Shown in pieces: positions 23,993 through 36,726 of a DNA stretch of 64,000 nucleotides. The notes below the pieces were generated by a model, which was given only the letters and a program-made list of their open reading frames with translations, did no database searches and was not told the origin of the DNA. The number at the start of each line of letters is the position of its first letter. The first letter of the stretch is position 1. The position numbers and the translations under genes were made by a program. The stretch is from Paramecium tetraurelia (taxonomy: Eukaryota > Ciliophora > Oligohymenophorea > Peniculida > Parameciidae), in assembly GCF_000165425.1 (NCBI RefSeq), contig NW_001799244.1:312118-376117 (forward strand). Direction: 5' to 3'.

Positions 23993-25730
23993 TCAACGGG
24001 CTGAAATGACAAGATCATCAATCTTAAGGATCATTCTAACACATTCTGTAGCCAAACTCAAAGCACTCCTTGTTACTAAAATAGGTTAGACCACTTATTC
24101 AGTTGTAATATCATCCACTATGTTATTCTAAATGATATATTAAATAATAATTACTTTCTTCATTCCTATGCCTGCAAACTTTTAAGATTTAAGATGTCTA
24201 TTTCTTAACTCAGTAACTACATTGATTGGATTCAATCCTACAGATAGAGTATAAATTACCTGCATTTTCTGCAAGAGTATAAGGAATAACTTCAAGTGCT
24301 TCAGCGAATGCCCGAACACACATAGATCTGGCACCTGTTAATGTATTAGCCTTTTAAGTCAATTTTAAGGATAGGTGGATTTCTGGTGCTCCTCCTCCTG
24401 GAATCAAACCTTTGCTTTTAACAAGACTTCTAACAACACATAAGGCATCATGAATGCTTCTGTCAGCCTCATCTAAAACTAGTTGGTTTGACCCTCTAAC
24501 TAAGATTGTTAAAGCTTTAGACTAAGCAGGCACACCAGTAATTCTCAACACTTTGCTTTCATCATTCAAGAAAACAGTTTCAACAAGTCCAGCAGTTCCT
24601 AATTTTTCAGGAGTCAATTAATCTATATGTGCTACTGGTACTAAACATAAGGTCTATGTAACAAAAATAAGTATACCTTGGATATAAATTCAACATCCTC
24701 TCTTTCGATGTCTTTCACAACCATAATTCCTTTCTTTGCTAAGAAATGCAATGAGAGATCATTGACAGCATCTCTTAAAATGCTTTTTTGAATCAATAAT
24801 ACGTTTGCACCTGATGCTACTATCTTTTTTACTAGATCAATAATATATTTTCTTTCTTCCTTCAATATTTTATCCATTTCTGTATAATCTTTGATAGCAA
24901 TAGAATTCTCAACATCTGTTTTTGGTGCAGATAAACAAAATTACAACAGTGCCACTTTAGCATTTTCAATTTTTTGAGGTCCTCCTGCTGTTTAACTTGC
25001 TTTTTAATTAGAGAATACAATTCCTTCAACTAATTCAGTGTCATCGATGGTGCCTCCCAACTTTTTAACGATTTTGATATCTTTAAGATCAACATTATTT
25101 GGTTTGAGAGGGTCAACTATTCTCAAGACTGCATCTACAGCAAGTGGTGCCAATTATGTACTATTGGACGAAACTACTTTTGATGAAAGTGCAGTTTAAA
25201 CACATTCAATCAACTATTATTTATTGTCCAGATCAACTGGTTTTTTCAATTCATCCAAAGCTTCTAATGCATTTTCTAAGGCAAATTGGAATCCCTCTGA
25301 AATAGTGGTTGGATGTATTCCCTTCTCTAAGAGTACTTCACATGACTTCAATAAGGCTCCTGCGAATACTACAACTGAAGTGGTGCCATCTCCAGCCTCG
25401 ACATCTTAAGCATGAGAAATTTCAACTAGCTTTTGTAATGTTGAATGGATTACCATTTTTGCAGTTGGATGGACCAAATCCATCTATTTGAGTATGGTGG
25501 CTCCATCATTTGTAATGAGTACTTGACCTTTGGCATCTTAGATCATTTTATCCATTCCTCTTGGTCCCAAACTGGTTCTTACTGCGTCGGATACGGCTTG
25601 ACATATAGTTTAGGGTATTACCTTTTGCAGCTTGGATGTTGGTCAATCTGATGTCTTTGGTTTTTTCTGATTTGTTGAAGGTGTTTGCTTTTTGGGATTG
25701 TTACTATGATGCCTATGGTGGTTGACTCAT
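23993..25730 (-). CDS. CCT4: Chaperonin CCT subunit delta (TCP-1 delta)
   Basis: About 535 residues, at least four short introns. CCT/TRiC is the cytosolic ring chaperonin that folds actin and tubulin. Group II chaperonin signatures are intact: [50 protein letters not shown], and the ATPase motif [14 protein letters not shown]. The delta subunit is indicated by [40 protein letters not shown] and [19 protein letters not shown] (intron inside). The end [19 protein letters not shown] is also delta-like. Intact, expected to be highly expressed and to serve cilia-building through tubulin folding. Confidence 0.92.
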
Positions 25731-25793
25731 ATTTAAAAAATAAATTTGTTTTATTTAATTTCTGGAAATAAATGTACATATTAATATATTGGA

Positions 25794-26225
25794 TCAAGCC
25801 CTGTTTGGATAAAGGAACACTCTCAAAGTAGATCCGATGGCTCTTGGTGGAAGATTTCTATTGAAACGAGCAATCACAACTCCGTTTGATCCATGTGATC
25901 TGCTGATTCTACCCCAGATTGTCTATAAGAATAGTGATAATGAGGTACTCTGAATTTAGTGTTGTTCTTGAGAGAATGAGCCTTGTAGATATAAGCTACT
26001 CTCTTGCCCCAATAGAATCTGCTTGATGAAACATCATCGACATGTTAAATCTTTAACAATGCCTAATTCTCGTTTTATTAAACTTTAGATCTTCTGAAAC
26101 CAGTGAAAGCAGCCTTGACCCATAATCTTTGTCAAATATTCAATGTACCTAACTGGTGCTTTCTTATTAACTTTCACTTTCTTGACTGTTTTGGTTGCCC
26201 CCTTTTATTATTGTTCGGCCTTCAT
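25794..26225 (-). CDS. RPL35A: Ribosomal protein eL33 (L35Ae)
   Basis: About 127 residues, two introns (22 and 26 nt). Large-subunit ribosomal protein. Seen: RLWVKAAFTGFRRSKVQQNE, ALLKIQHVDDVSSSRFYWGK followed by RVAYIYKAHS, and the conserved end TIWGRISRSHGSNGVVIARF with NLPPRAIGSTLRVFLYPNRA. A Lys-rich N-terminal extension of about 20 residues (KGATKTVKKVKVNKKAP) precedes the core. Same strand as CCT4, 63 bp apart; both are housekeeping genes and divergent from the next gene. Confidence 0.93.
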
Positions 26226-26275
26226 TGATTAAAATCTTTGTTATTTTAATTTAAATAATTAAAATACTCTAACTA

Positions 26276-26997
26276 ATGAAACCAACTCAGAATGCTTCAC
26301 ATAAAGTATCTGTTCACAACCACAATCAACCATCCAATCCTAAAATTGGTAAATATCACTACGCCATGTTTTTAAGCAGTTATGGCTCACCCATCTATCT
26401 AACTCAATATAAAGTTGAATACATTTCTTTGATTTGCTATTGGATTTATGTTGCATTCACAGTGGCATTTGATACATTTCCTGCTTAGAATGTAGTCACT
26501 GACAAAATCATATTTGATCATAGAGTTCCTTATGTGATATATTGGGGACCCACTTACATCTACCTTGCATTGAGTGTTTATGCCATAAGCACGTTCCTGG
26601 GCAGCTATAGAAACTGGATTTAAATCTTTGGAATCTTGGTTTATTTGTGGCATCTTGCTTATTTCGTTGTATTTTGGGCTGCTCCAAGTGTCATGCTTCC
26701 CAAGGTTAGAAATTATTATAAATGAAGTCTGTGGACAATTTCTAAGCCAGTTGTGGATACTATTGGACAGAACTCATGTTAAATTTAATCATGATCATTA
26801 TCCAATGCGGTAACACTCAAGCAACGATGAACTATCCAGCATATCTTCAGAACTATGTCACTAAAGTTAATAATGATATTGTTGAGTATTTGGCTGTTGA
26901 AGATGTAGAAGAATTGAATCACGAGACAACCCCAATCAAGGCTCAAACACCAAACCAGAAGTCCCAAATCTAATCCCAAAAACAAATACAAGGATGA
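26276..26997 (+). CDS. Four-helix membrane protein, function unknown
   Basis: About 230 residues, one 23-nt intron. Four hydrophobic helices can be seen: YISLICYWIYVAFTVAF, YVIYWGPTYIYLALSVYAIS, IFGILVYLWHLAYFVVFWAA and TELMLNLIMIIIQCGN. The N-terminus is polar and the C-terminal ~60 residues are acidic then Gln/Lys-rich (AVEDVEELNHETTPIKAQTP). No signal peptide or catalytic motif noticed, and no family recognised. Start is 50 bp from the divergent eL33 start, so the two likely share a promoter region. Confidence 0.68.
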
Positions 26998-27028
26998 ATC
27001 ATTATTTTTATTATCTTATATAAAATTT

Positions 27029-28264
27029 ATGGGAAATACAAATATCTGTTGTGTAGAACAAATTGATGAACCTTTTGACAAACGCAAGTTTCTATTCCAC
27101 AAAAAACTAAATAGCCTGAATAATCAACTGATGACAACAATCCAATATCAGGATATCATCATTTTTCACAAGGTTTGATCATTATGTATATAGAATGTAG
27201 TGGCATAATTAATCTTGAATTGCAGTGCTCCAAGATTGGTATCGATAACTGAAAAAGATCCAGAAACTAAATTGGAGTTCTATGCAAGAATTAAATAAGA
27301 AATAGAACTTAATCAATCAAATTTCTTCAATTTACTAATTGCCAATTACTTTTTACATTTCAATGAAATTTATGCTGATGAAGAGGTGATTGACATCATC
27401 TAACAATTTGACACCATTTCCTAAATGCTCCGACTTGTTCTCCTCCAAGGATTCCAGCAAGATCTAAAACTCTATTTTGGCAATGATCTAGACAAACTTC
27501 CTGAACAAGAGTTACTTGTCTAAAGAGTGCTCTAACATTATTTATTGGGGAAAACCTCCCCTATAAAGAATAAATTTAATAAGATGCTCAATCTATATTA
27601 TTAATAGATCTAGTATGATGAACTAAACCAATCATGTGTTCCTGAAAAAGGGACGGTTTTGGAGTAAAATGATTTTGAAATAGATCAAGCTTTGATACCC
27701 ATCCAAGGGGGAGATATCGTCAATCTCTCTAATGACAGGTACTACTAAAAGTTATTCTTTAGTTTTTTGGAGTCATCAGGTGGATCTGTCAAGCCAACAT
27801 AACAATAGACAATTATTCAAATTGATAATATCATTGAAAATGCGGAAAAGCAATTTAAGCATCTTCCATATGCCACAACTTTTGAAATCCTTAGCCAAAT
27901 GATTAAAACCACTAAACCATGGAAGAAATTTCTTCTTATTGAAAAATTTGACAATTTGATCATTAAGACACTTTTAACCAATAGGGATTAGAGTTAATTA
28001 TAAAGTATGCAAGATATCCTCTTTGCTGAAGATTCTAGATCAGATATCTACTTATATATCTTGTAAAATTATTAAATTTAAATATATAGTCATTCATATG
28101 GATAATAATTCAAAGTGGATTTCAAAGAGCATCTATTGAATTCTTTAAAATTGATGTGGGAATTTGATGGATTACTTGGAAGTGATATCAAATATATCTA
28201 TTGTCCTTGTTTCCTTAGATTTACAAATGTTTTGGAAATGTATGTGAAAAGTGTTAGTGTATGA
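27029..28264 (+). CDS. Hypothetical protein with an N-terminal acylation-like motif
   Basis: About 400 residues, one 21-nt intron. The N-terminus MGNTNICCVEQ fits N-myristoylation on Gly2 with palmitoylatable cysteines, so membrane attachment is inferred. The rest is helical and polar (EQELLVQRVLQHYLLGKTSP, TIIQIDNIIENAEKQFKHLP, FEILSQMIKTTKPWKKFLLI), with the pattern of a cytosolic helical bundle such as a VPS9- or GAP-like fold. No catalytic signature seen and no family recognised. Starts 31 bp after the previous stop. Confidence 0.65.
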
Positions 28265-28453
28265 TATTTCTATGTGACAGTATTCACCCATTCATTATTT
28301 AATTTCAATATTAGAATATATATATAATATTATTTGTAGCATTGAATTCCATCTATCTTCATGATTCCCTTATATGCCATCAACTGATTAAACAGATTAA
28401 TAATACATAGTTTTGAAAATGTAATTATATCTTTGATTTATTGATTTTGTAAA

Positions 28454-29978
28454 TCACAATAACATTTTGAAAATCTCTTGATTTGGTTATAAAATTCTAT
28501 GTGTAATTTTTAATTCTTCCATTTTATTTTTAATTGCTTCAAAATCTTAAGGCTTCTTTACTTTGACTCCCACTAATGCAGGTCCCTTCTCTCTATTATT
28601 TTTTCTTGTGTATTCTAAATTGGTGATTTCGTCTGTTGGTCCTATATAACAGGATATCAATAAGAGTACCCAAACATTATATAATAAACTGCTTTAATGC
28701 TCCAGGCTTTTAAAAGAAATTCACAAACATGTAATATTACAACCCCTATTGAATTTCTGAGAGCATTCTAATATCTGTCATTCTGCCTAAATCATTATTA
28801 CTTCCAGAAATCAAACAAACCACAGTTTTTCCTCTGATCTCATCCTTGAATCTATCCAAGGCAGATATTGCTAAAGCACCAGCAGGTTCAACAAGAATTC
28901 CTTCTTCATTAAATAACTTCATCATAGTTGTACAAACATGCCCTTCTGGAATTAAGACAATATCTTTTAAGACTGAGTTCAAAATTTCAAATGGTTTCGC
29001 GCCTGATTTTTTAATAGCAGCACCATCAACAAATGTATTGATTGTTTCCAATTCAACAACCTTTTATTGTTTAATTGCCTCATACATTGAAGGTGAACTA
29101 AAAAATAACTTTTATATAATACCCTTCTGGTTCAACACCTATCAAAATTGTATCAGGATTGATTTGTTTGAAATAAGATGAAATCCCAGCTCCACATCCT
29201 CCACCACCAACAGGAAAGAAAACAAAGTCAATTTTACTCTCAGGAATATCCTCCAGGATCTCAACTGCTATGGTCCCTTAACCCTCTATAATTTTCTCAT
29301 CATCAAAAGCATGCACATAAATTCCGTTTTCAGTATTACATCTATCCCTACTTGCTCTAAAACTCTCGTCAAATGTATCTCCAACCAACTCAATCTAGAC
29401 ATATTGTTTGCCCCATGATCTTCATATGATTAATACATTACTTGACAGCATTAAACTTTATGCTCGGTGTATTTGTAGGCATGTAAATAATACAATTGAT
29501 TTTCAATAGATTACAAACATAAGCCACACCTTAAGCATGATTTCCGGCACTAGAACAAAATACTGTTCGGTGTCTCTCACTCTCTGGTATAGATATTATT
29601 TTATTGTAGGCTCCTCTTAACTTATAACTTCTAACAATTTGCAGATCTTCCTAAAAATATATATTTATTTACTCGTTTTATATATACATTTGCTCCAAAC
29701 TATTCTGATAACTTCATTGATTTTTGAGTTGGAGTTCTAGTTATTACATTCTTAACTCTTTTATATGCACCAAAAATATTTGAAATAGGAATTAACTTTG
29801 AGAGATTTGGAGGATGGTTGTAAGTCAACACGTCTACTTCAATTGGATCTTTTAATGCACTTTCATCTTGTTTGTTCGATCTATTAACATGATGAGTTGT
29901 TGGTTTTTTGTCTGGAGTCTCTAATAGGTCGTTTTTGGCAAGATTCAGAGATGAATGTGCTTTTTTAGAAATTTGCAT
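28454..29978 (-). CDS. Threonine deaminase (L-threonine ammonia-lyase), PLP-dependent
   Basis: About 480 residues with at least three introns. Converts threonine to 2-oxobutyrate and ammonia. Seen in order: a ~60-residue polar leader, IFGAYKRVKNVITRTPTQKS, the PLP lysine in RSYKLRGAYNK, FCSSAGNHAQGVAYV, the phosphate-binding GGGGCGAGISSYFK, and LVEPAGALAISALDRF. After the fold-type II core a single regulatory domain follows (YMFVNFFQKPGALKQFI, EYTRKNNREKGPALVGVKVK), the C-terminal domain of biosynthetic IlvA enzymes that sense isoleucine. A serine racemase is excluded by that domain. The rest of the isoleucine pathway is not visible here. Confidence 0.88.
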
Positions 29979-30069
29979 CTGGATATATATTTAATTATGA
30001 CGTATTTACAAAATTTAGCAATCATTAAGTAAATATAATACTAAATTATATGATTGTTTGTATAACTAA

Positions 30070-33000
30070 TCATTGACATTGAGTATAATAATCAGCTGCC
30101 ACTTTATAAAGCTAAGTGAACTATTTTGATTTAGTTATAGATGGTTTTCTTGCTCTTGATTATGATTATCTTCTTTATTCCTAATTCTCTCCATCCCCAT
30201 ATAATTCTTTCTCTGAAATTGTATTAAAATTTATATGTTCCCCTCCTTAATATGTTTATTACATAAATTAAGTTGGGAATTGTGCAGTTTCTTAAAATGA
30301 TGTATCTACATTTACTTGGAAAGGACAAATTCTAATTTTTTGATTAGTTTTATTATTAGATTAAATTACTATCTGATTAATATGATTGGGTTTTGTTGAT
30401 TTTACTGTAGAGATTTATAATTTTAAGTAGTTTCTGACCTTTACATACTTTTACTTGGTCTCTTTTGAGATTATTTAATTGTCTTATTTCGTGATGATTG
30501 ATTTGAAATAATGTCATTACTTTTGTTTAAAATTTGTGGCAAGATTTCAATAGTTTGTTATTATTTGAATTGAGGTATAGGTTTTATTGGCTTATTACCA
30601 ATTTAATTTGATTTTGGTTTTGTTTAATTTTATGTTTGGAGAATATTCTAAGATTTCTATTAGTAATTGGATTATTTCTAAAATCCATTATTATTATTAG
30701 TATTATTTTGTAATTGTTATGTAGAAGATGTCTAAAATTTTGGACCCTCTACTATGGAATTCAATAAATTCTCTAGAGTGCTGTCGTTTTATAACTAATG
30801 CTCAATTATTTCCTGTATGCTATTGTCATTTTCCATTGAATCAATTATTGTGATTAAATTTGAATTGCCTTGTTATCTCTTCTATTTTATCTTTTAAATC
30901 AACTTTTTTTAAATAATATCTTAAATATTCTAACTGATTATTGTAGATTTATCAGGTTAATCACTTTATTCCTCTTTTTAAATCATCAAGTTATTAAATT
31001 TCTGAGATTCCAACATTAACTTCTCTTCAATCAATTTTATATCCGAATCTTTATTCATCAAATTCAATTCTTATCTTTTTAATTTTTCATCTTGATCAGC
31101 CATAATCTAGGCTTATTTTGATATAGTTTAATGTTTAATTACTAAGTCTTCCTCAAATTCTTTTCTTTATTTAACCAAACTCTGAATATTCTATTAATAG
31201 AAGATTATCTATTCATCATAATCAAATTTCATATCCTCAAATTCCCTTTGAGCTTATGAGTAATCAATCTTTACTTAATCTAAATCCTTTTGAAGATCTT
31301 TAATTATTAACTATTATTTTTTAATTTTATCAGAGAAACCTTAGTTTTAGTTGGTTACCCAATTCAATTCTTAAGCAATTCTCGCATTGTCTTTCTCTAG
31401 TTTTCTTATTTTACTGGCTTAATCATTTATCAATTTAACTTATTCCTCCTTTTTTTGTATATATTCCTAATACTATCTAACGTAATACAAGATTTTTACT
31501 TTGTTTAATTCTCTAGTTCAAATTTCATTTATATTTCATTCTATTCTAATTTATAATAGGCAATTTCTTAAGCTTATAATTTTTATTTTTACTCTTCATT
31601 CTACACTTAAAGTGACAAGACCTCCTTCTAATATTGTTCTTACATCACTTAATGTGATTACTTCAAGTCCTTATATAATAATTATAACTCATCATTTTAA
31701 ATTGATTTCTGTAGCAATAATTGATTTAGATTATCTATTTTTTATTAATTCTATCTTGAAGTCACGTCGACCTATTATGACAAGGCCTGTATGGTTTGCT
31801 AATATATTGAATTAATAATTTAATACAAATTAGGAATGAATTCTCTCATTTAAGATTTTCTCATTTTATTCCATCTTTTTAATACAATTTGTCAATCGTT
31901 CTACATATTGACTTAAAGTGGAATTGTTAACAATTTAGAAACTGTTGGCATTCTCTAGATTTTCAATCTTCTTAAAATTAATGTCTAAATTCCCCTTTGT
32001 AATCTCTTGGGTTACTAATAAGGAGTTATATTTATGTTTAAGCTAAAAATTACATAATTAAATACATTACTCAATTTTTGTTTCTTATTGAAGTACTTAT
32101 CCTGCAATTCTTGATTAGATTGCTTATACTTACTCAGACTGTCATCAAGCAATCTAATCTAATTCAATAGATCCTATGACTTTTATTGAATATAAATATC
32201 TATCTATTATTAATAAACCATTATTCTATTTCTAAGTTCTTGATTCTCCTACTTCAATTTTTCTTCCTCCAATTATTGCAATTCGTCATCTTTTTACCTT
32301 AATTACAAAAAGGGATTGGTAACAAAGGTTGTAGCCTAATGTTATTACTTTATAATTTGATTTTATAATTTAGTTATCAATTCATCTGAATTCCTCAACA
32401 ACTCATTTTTTAATGATATAGTGGATGTATAATCAATAATCTTAATTTTTAATGAATTGTTCTCCTCATTCAACTTTTCCAACTTTTTCAAGAAATTTTA
32501 TCTCTCCTCCAACAAGTCATCATTCTAATTTTTCTTTTATTATAATTATTTGTTCAGATATTGCAATTCATCCAATAGTAACTACTATTTACATACCAAT
32601 TCACTAAATTGCTATCTTATTTATCCTGTTTTGTTTTCAAGTCGAAATCTTTTCTCTAACTCCCTTTCAGCGGCATCATCTGCCAATAAGTATCTGTTAT
32701 TCAAAATATCTAGCTAATATTTCAAGTTTTATTCAATTTTATTATGATTTAAAATTTGTTCCTCCTGTTTCTCTTACTCTTCTTACAACTTATTTTACAA
32801 TTCCTAATTCTAAACCCCTATTGTCTCATTATCCTTTATCACCTACTTCACTTCTTTAAAATGCTATTCCATCAATTGCTGCATCATCATCTAATAATCA
32901 GAACTATTGTATCTCTCTAATAAAATTAAGAACACTTTCCAAATCAACCCTTTTACTATTAAAATGTCATCCCCAATGCATTAATTTAGAAGTTCATTGA

Positions 33001-33245
33001 ATCCCTTAGAATAAACATACAACCCTTTATAGAGACGATCAATTGTGTCCTTTCTTAATCCTCTACCCTAGAATGTTACACTTTTCTTTTACCATCAATT
33101 GATGTCTGCTAATTCCAACTTCCTCCATTGTTTTAAATCTGATATCCATTGCTAAAGTATCAACTATCCATAACTCAGCAGCCTTGTTAATATTCGTGGA
33201 TTAAGCACGAGAAAAATTTTATTGTCTTTTAACCTCGGTTGACAT
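30070..33245 (-). CDS. Long coiled-coil protein
   Basis: Roughly 1,000 residues with five or more introns. A ~110-residue globular start (DRLYKGLYVYSKGFNELLNQ, DDILIVKGLIWKVFLILLER) precedes almost continuous coiled coil rich in Gln, Leu, Lys and Glu (LQNKLQEEQEKQEEQILN, LQQLEEEKLKQENQELRNRI). The C-terminal ~200 residues are Asn/Gln-rich, ending in SRARKPSITKSKQFTQLYKV and AADYYTQCQ. The splicing of the last two introns (one ~34 nt, one 25 nt) is inferred from frame. Such proteins in Paramecium often belong to basal-body or cortical structures, but nothing here proves that. No orthologue recognised. Confidence 0.72.
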
Positions 33246-33890
33246 ATACAGTTAATTATATAAAGTAAATTTTATAATCTCAATAGATTAACTCCATTCT
33301 CATAATGGACATCTATTGTCTTATATTAAATAAAGTAATGTTTAAATACAAACACCAAAAACTGTATATTTTGATAACAAATTCTTGTTAATAAGAATTG
33401 TTGAAAATGAGTTTAAATCTCCAATAAGTATTGCTTTAAGTGGTATTGTATAAATTATAATCATCAATTCAATTTTGGTTAAATAAAGAAATCTATGTTC
33501 CAATAATCTCAATTTTCGAATTATCAATTATATCTACTAATTTACTAGGTAATGCATGGTTTTACACAATAACAGTCACATCTACATAGATCCGATTCAA
33601 TCTCCTTTAATTTTGAGAACATGGGACAATCATTTTATGTTTAATTTTATAACTAAGCATATCTAAATTTTATTAATTCTAATGTTAATTATAATTTCTA
33701 AGATAATTTAATCTATTAGAATTTCTCAAATTGAAATTAACGTTATACAGTACTTCATATATAAAATTATAAAAAGGAATTAATAATCTAAATAAATTAT
33801 GTTTATAACACATAATAATAGATTCATTCAATATGGAAAATCAAATATTTGATAATGAGCCATTTAATTTTTTCTTTATAAATTAATTAT
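33246..33890. other. Spacer between divergent genes with a possible ORF remnant
   Basis: 645 bp between two divergent coiled-coil genes. On the minus strand, frames around 33340-33640 show weak coding character (MIVPCSQNQRRLNRIYVDVT, then SKLVDIIDNSKIEIIGTQIS), interrupted by TGA near 33480 and continued in another frame (IDDYNLYNTTQSNTYWRFKL). A degraded short gene is possible but not established. Promoters for both neighbours must lie here. Confidence 0.35.
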
Positions 33891-35954
33891 ATGCAATAAA
33901 GTAAATTGAGAACGGTTTCCCCTATGCAATGCCAATATGTTTCAACTCCATCAAATTGTTCTGTTGGCGGGGCATTAAAAAGAAGGAAAACCTTAAAAAC
34001 TCAATCACCTTATTCTTCATAACACAAAGAGAGTCTTAACAATCTACTTTAAGGGGAGCCTGATAAAAACAAAAACAGATGCAAAGAAATTAGTATTGAA
34101 GTGGCAAAATTTTTATAATAAATCAATAAAAATGAGAGCACCTTTCCTTCCATGTACTCCTCAATTATAGGGATTGAAACCAAAAATCAAGAGGAGACAC
34201 AATTAACACAACTATAAATGCTATAGTAACAAAATCAAATATTGAAAAAACAAAATTGCATAAAACAATAAGAGATTGATCAATGGAAATAAAAATACGA
34301 ATAAGCTGTTAAGTAATTAAATCAATTGTAGAGTAAATATGACGAGGATATTAAAATATTAAATCAAGAAATCCAAGCGGTTAATGAGAGGATTACGTCA
34401 TGTGAATAATAAAGAAACTATAGTTTTTTTGATTAGAAACCAACAGGGGATAATTTAACTAATATGAGTATGCAGACATTCTAGAGATCAATAAATGAGA
34501 ATGAAAATTTCATTGAATAAAATAAACTATTAGATGAAATCTCAGAAAAAAATGCAATCATTAAAAGTCTGACTTTTGCTTTAGAGAAATCCAAAATGGA
34601 GATCTCTGAACACTAGCTAAGATCTAATGGAGAAATAGAGTAACTAAAAAGTAAGCTTAATTAGATTCAATAGTAGAAAATGAGAATGGAATACTGTTAA
34701 AGTTCTGAAATTTAGAATATTAAAATTGTGTAAAGCAATTAGATAGATATATTAAAAGAGGAAATCAATCAATTGAAATGTTTGATAGAAACAAAAAACT
34801 AGGAGATTTCGACTATTAATAACTAAAATTAAAGGTATAAGCATTAGATTGATTAAGAAAATAAGACACTCAAATAAGAAAATGAGATCTTGAAATTGTA
34901 ATTGATTAAAAAATAATAACAATTTTAGGAGGATATTAATCAAATCAAGTGCGATTGTTCAATATTACAACAAAATGAAATAAATTCAATTAAATAAAGT
35001 TCACAACAACAAATCTCTGATTTAGATATTGAAATTAAAGATTTAAAAGAATTTCTATACACTTCTAATAATACAGAATAGTAGTAATAAATAGTAGATA
35101 GATTAAGATAAAGAGATCATTATGAAATAGAAAATCAAAGATTGAATAGTATAATAGAAGAATAAAATAAACGGTTATTGTCATAAAGAATGCAGACAGA
35201 AAACCTAAATACTGAATCGATTAGAAAAATTTAAGATCTTCAAATGTAATGCAAGATGTTACTTGAAGAGACAAATTAGAAAATGGAATAAATAAATAGA
35301 GAAAACACATTTTTAAAAAATTAGATTCTATTAAAAGATAATGAGATTAATAAATTTGAAGACATCTACTAAAAGTTAAATAATTATAAAGAAAATCTCT
35401 TAAAACTGTAAGAAGAAAACTAAATTATTTTAAGCCATTATGAATAACAAGAGAGATAAATATAAAAGGAGAAGGACTAATAAATATATTAATTGTAAAA
35501 AAACTTCGAAAGTCAATTAAAATAATATGATTTCTAATTATAAAATTTAATCAATGAGAAATTACAATATATGCAAATGTTAGAAATAAAGAATTAAGAA
35601 TGCGCAGACTTAAATTTAGAAGTTAAGAAATTACAAATTTAGTAATAGAATATAAAAATTGATAATGAATTGTTGTACAGTAAATTAATATCGTTTTGTA
35701 ACTCTTAGGAGTCTAACAGAATCATAAATGATCCACTCAATAATACTTTATAAATGAAACGGATGACAGAATAGATATCACTTTTATAAAATGAGTTATT
35801 GATAAAGAATAAAGAAGTAACTTAAATCATAGATAAGTATTAATAGTTGGAACAAATACTCTGTAAAAATTAGATAAAATAGGCCGATTAAAATTTAAAC
35901 GAAATAATGAAAAATTAGATAAAAAATTAGGGTCAAGTAGTAATAAATGAATGA
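33891..35954 (+). CDS. Intronless coiled-coil protein
   Basis: 687 residues in one uninterrupted frame. The first ~110 residues are Ser/Lys-rich (SKLRTVSPMQCQYVSTPSNC, LKRRKTLKTQSPYSSQ), then heptad-rich coiled coil runs to the end (KYDEDIKILNQEIQAVNERI, LLDEISEKNAIIKSLTFALE, LLEETNQKMEQINRENTFLK). Glutamine is abundant and largely encoded by TAA/TAG. Centrosomal or cortical scaffolds have this form; no orthologue identified. The complete lack of introns over 2 kb contrasts with the intron-rich neighbours. Its TGA overlaps an ATG by ATGA at 35951-35954, in front of a decayed frame. Confidence 0.75.
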
Positions 35955-36726
35955 CTAAATATTGTTAATTAAAGTTTTATTATAATTTTTTTATTCTTTC
36001 TTCGGTTATTTAACTAGAAGGAGTACTTGTATAAAATTACTTCAAATCAATAAATTTATTATTACAAACTTATCATTTTATTATAATTTAAGAAATAAAT
36101 AATATTAAATGAAGAAATATCTTTGATGAAATCGAATTAAAATAGTTCAATTTAATTAATTTTACAATTCTTCCTCGAATCAATAAGCTTGGGAAACATA
36201 AGTTATAAAGACAGTACTTTAATTATATGTGATGGTTGTTTTATTGAATTTCATTAAAATTATTAAAGTAACCAGTTTAACGTTATCAGTATTAGCAGCA
36301 ACTTATCCTCCTCAACATAGGGCTGATTTCAATTCAAGGTGTTTAAAAGACAACTCCTTGGTTTTACTATTCTAAAGCTAAGTTTGTTATCATACACTTA
36401 CTTATTTTTTATAGATTTTTTATGAGATAAAGTACAGTAATATCTTAGAAATAAGGAATGATAAATATGTCTATATTTTAGTATAGAAAAATATTCAATT
36501 AGTTTCCATATTAAAGTCTTATTATGGGGACAATGAAAAATCAAATACACAGTATTATGATCTTGCTTCTATTTTATACTAAATCCTAGGGTTATTAAAA
36601 CTGAAACATGAGAGTGAAATTGAGTATGGGAACAATCACTTTTTAGTAATAAATTATTATAATAATAATTTCTATGCTTTGATATATTTTATATTTGGAA
36701 ATAGATCATGCTCCCTTGAGTTATGA
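35951..36726 (+). pseudogene. Decayed gene, possibly kinase-derived
   Basis: Coding-like pieces occur in different frames: MTKYCQLKFYYNFFILSSVI from the overlapping ATG, then LNEEISLMKSNQNSSIQLIL with LGNISYKDSTLIICDGCFIE, then AATYPPQHRADFNSRCLKDN, and finally EIRNDKYVYILVQKNIQLVS with DLASILYQILGLLKLKHESE up to TGA 36724-36726. No plausible short introns join the first three. The order and composition recall the C-lobe of a protein kinase, but no catalytic motif survives. The last 21 bp overlap the convergent trichocyst matrix gene. Confidence 0.4.

Noticed and set aside
25224-25651. Overlapping plus-strand ORFs
   Set aside because: Antisense to CCT4, whose chaperonin motifs are unmistakable.
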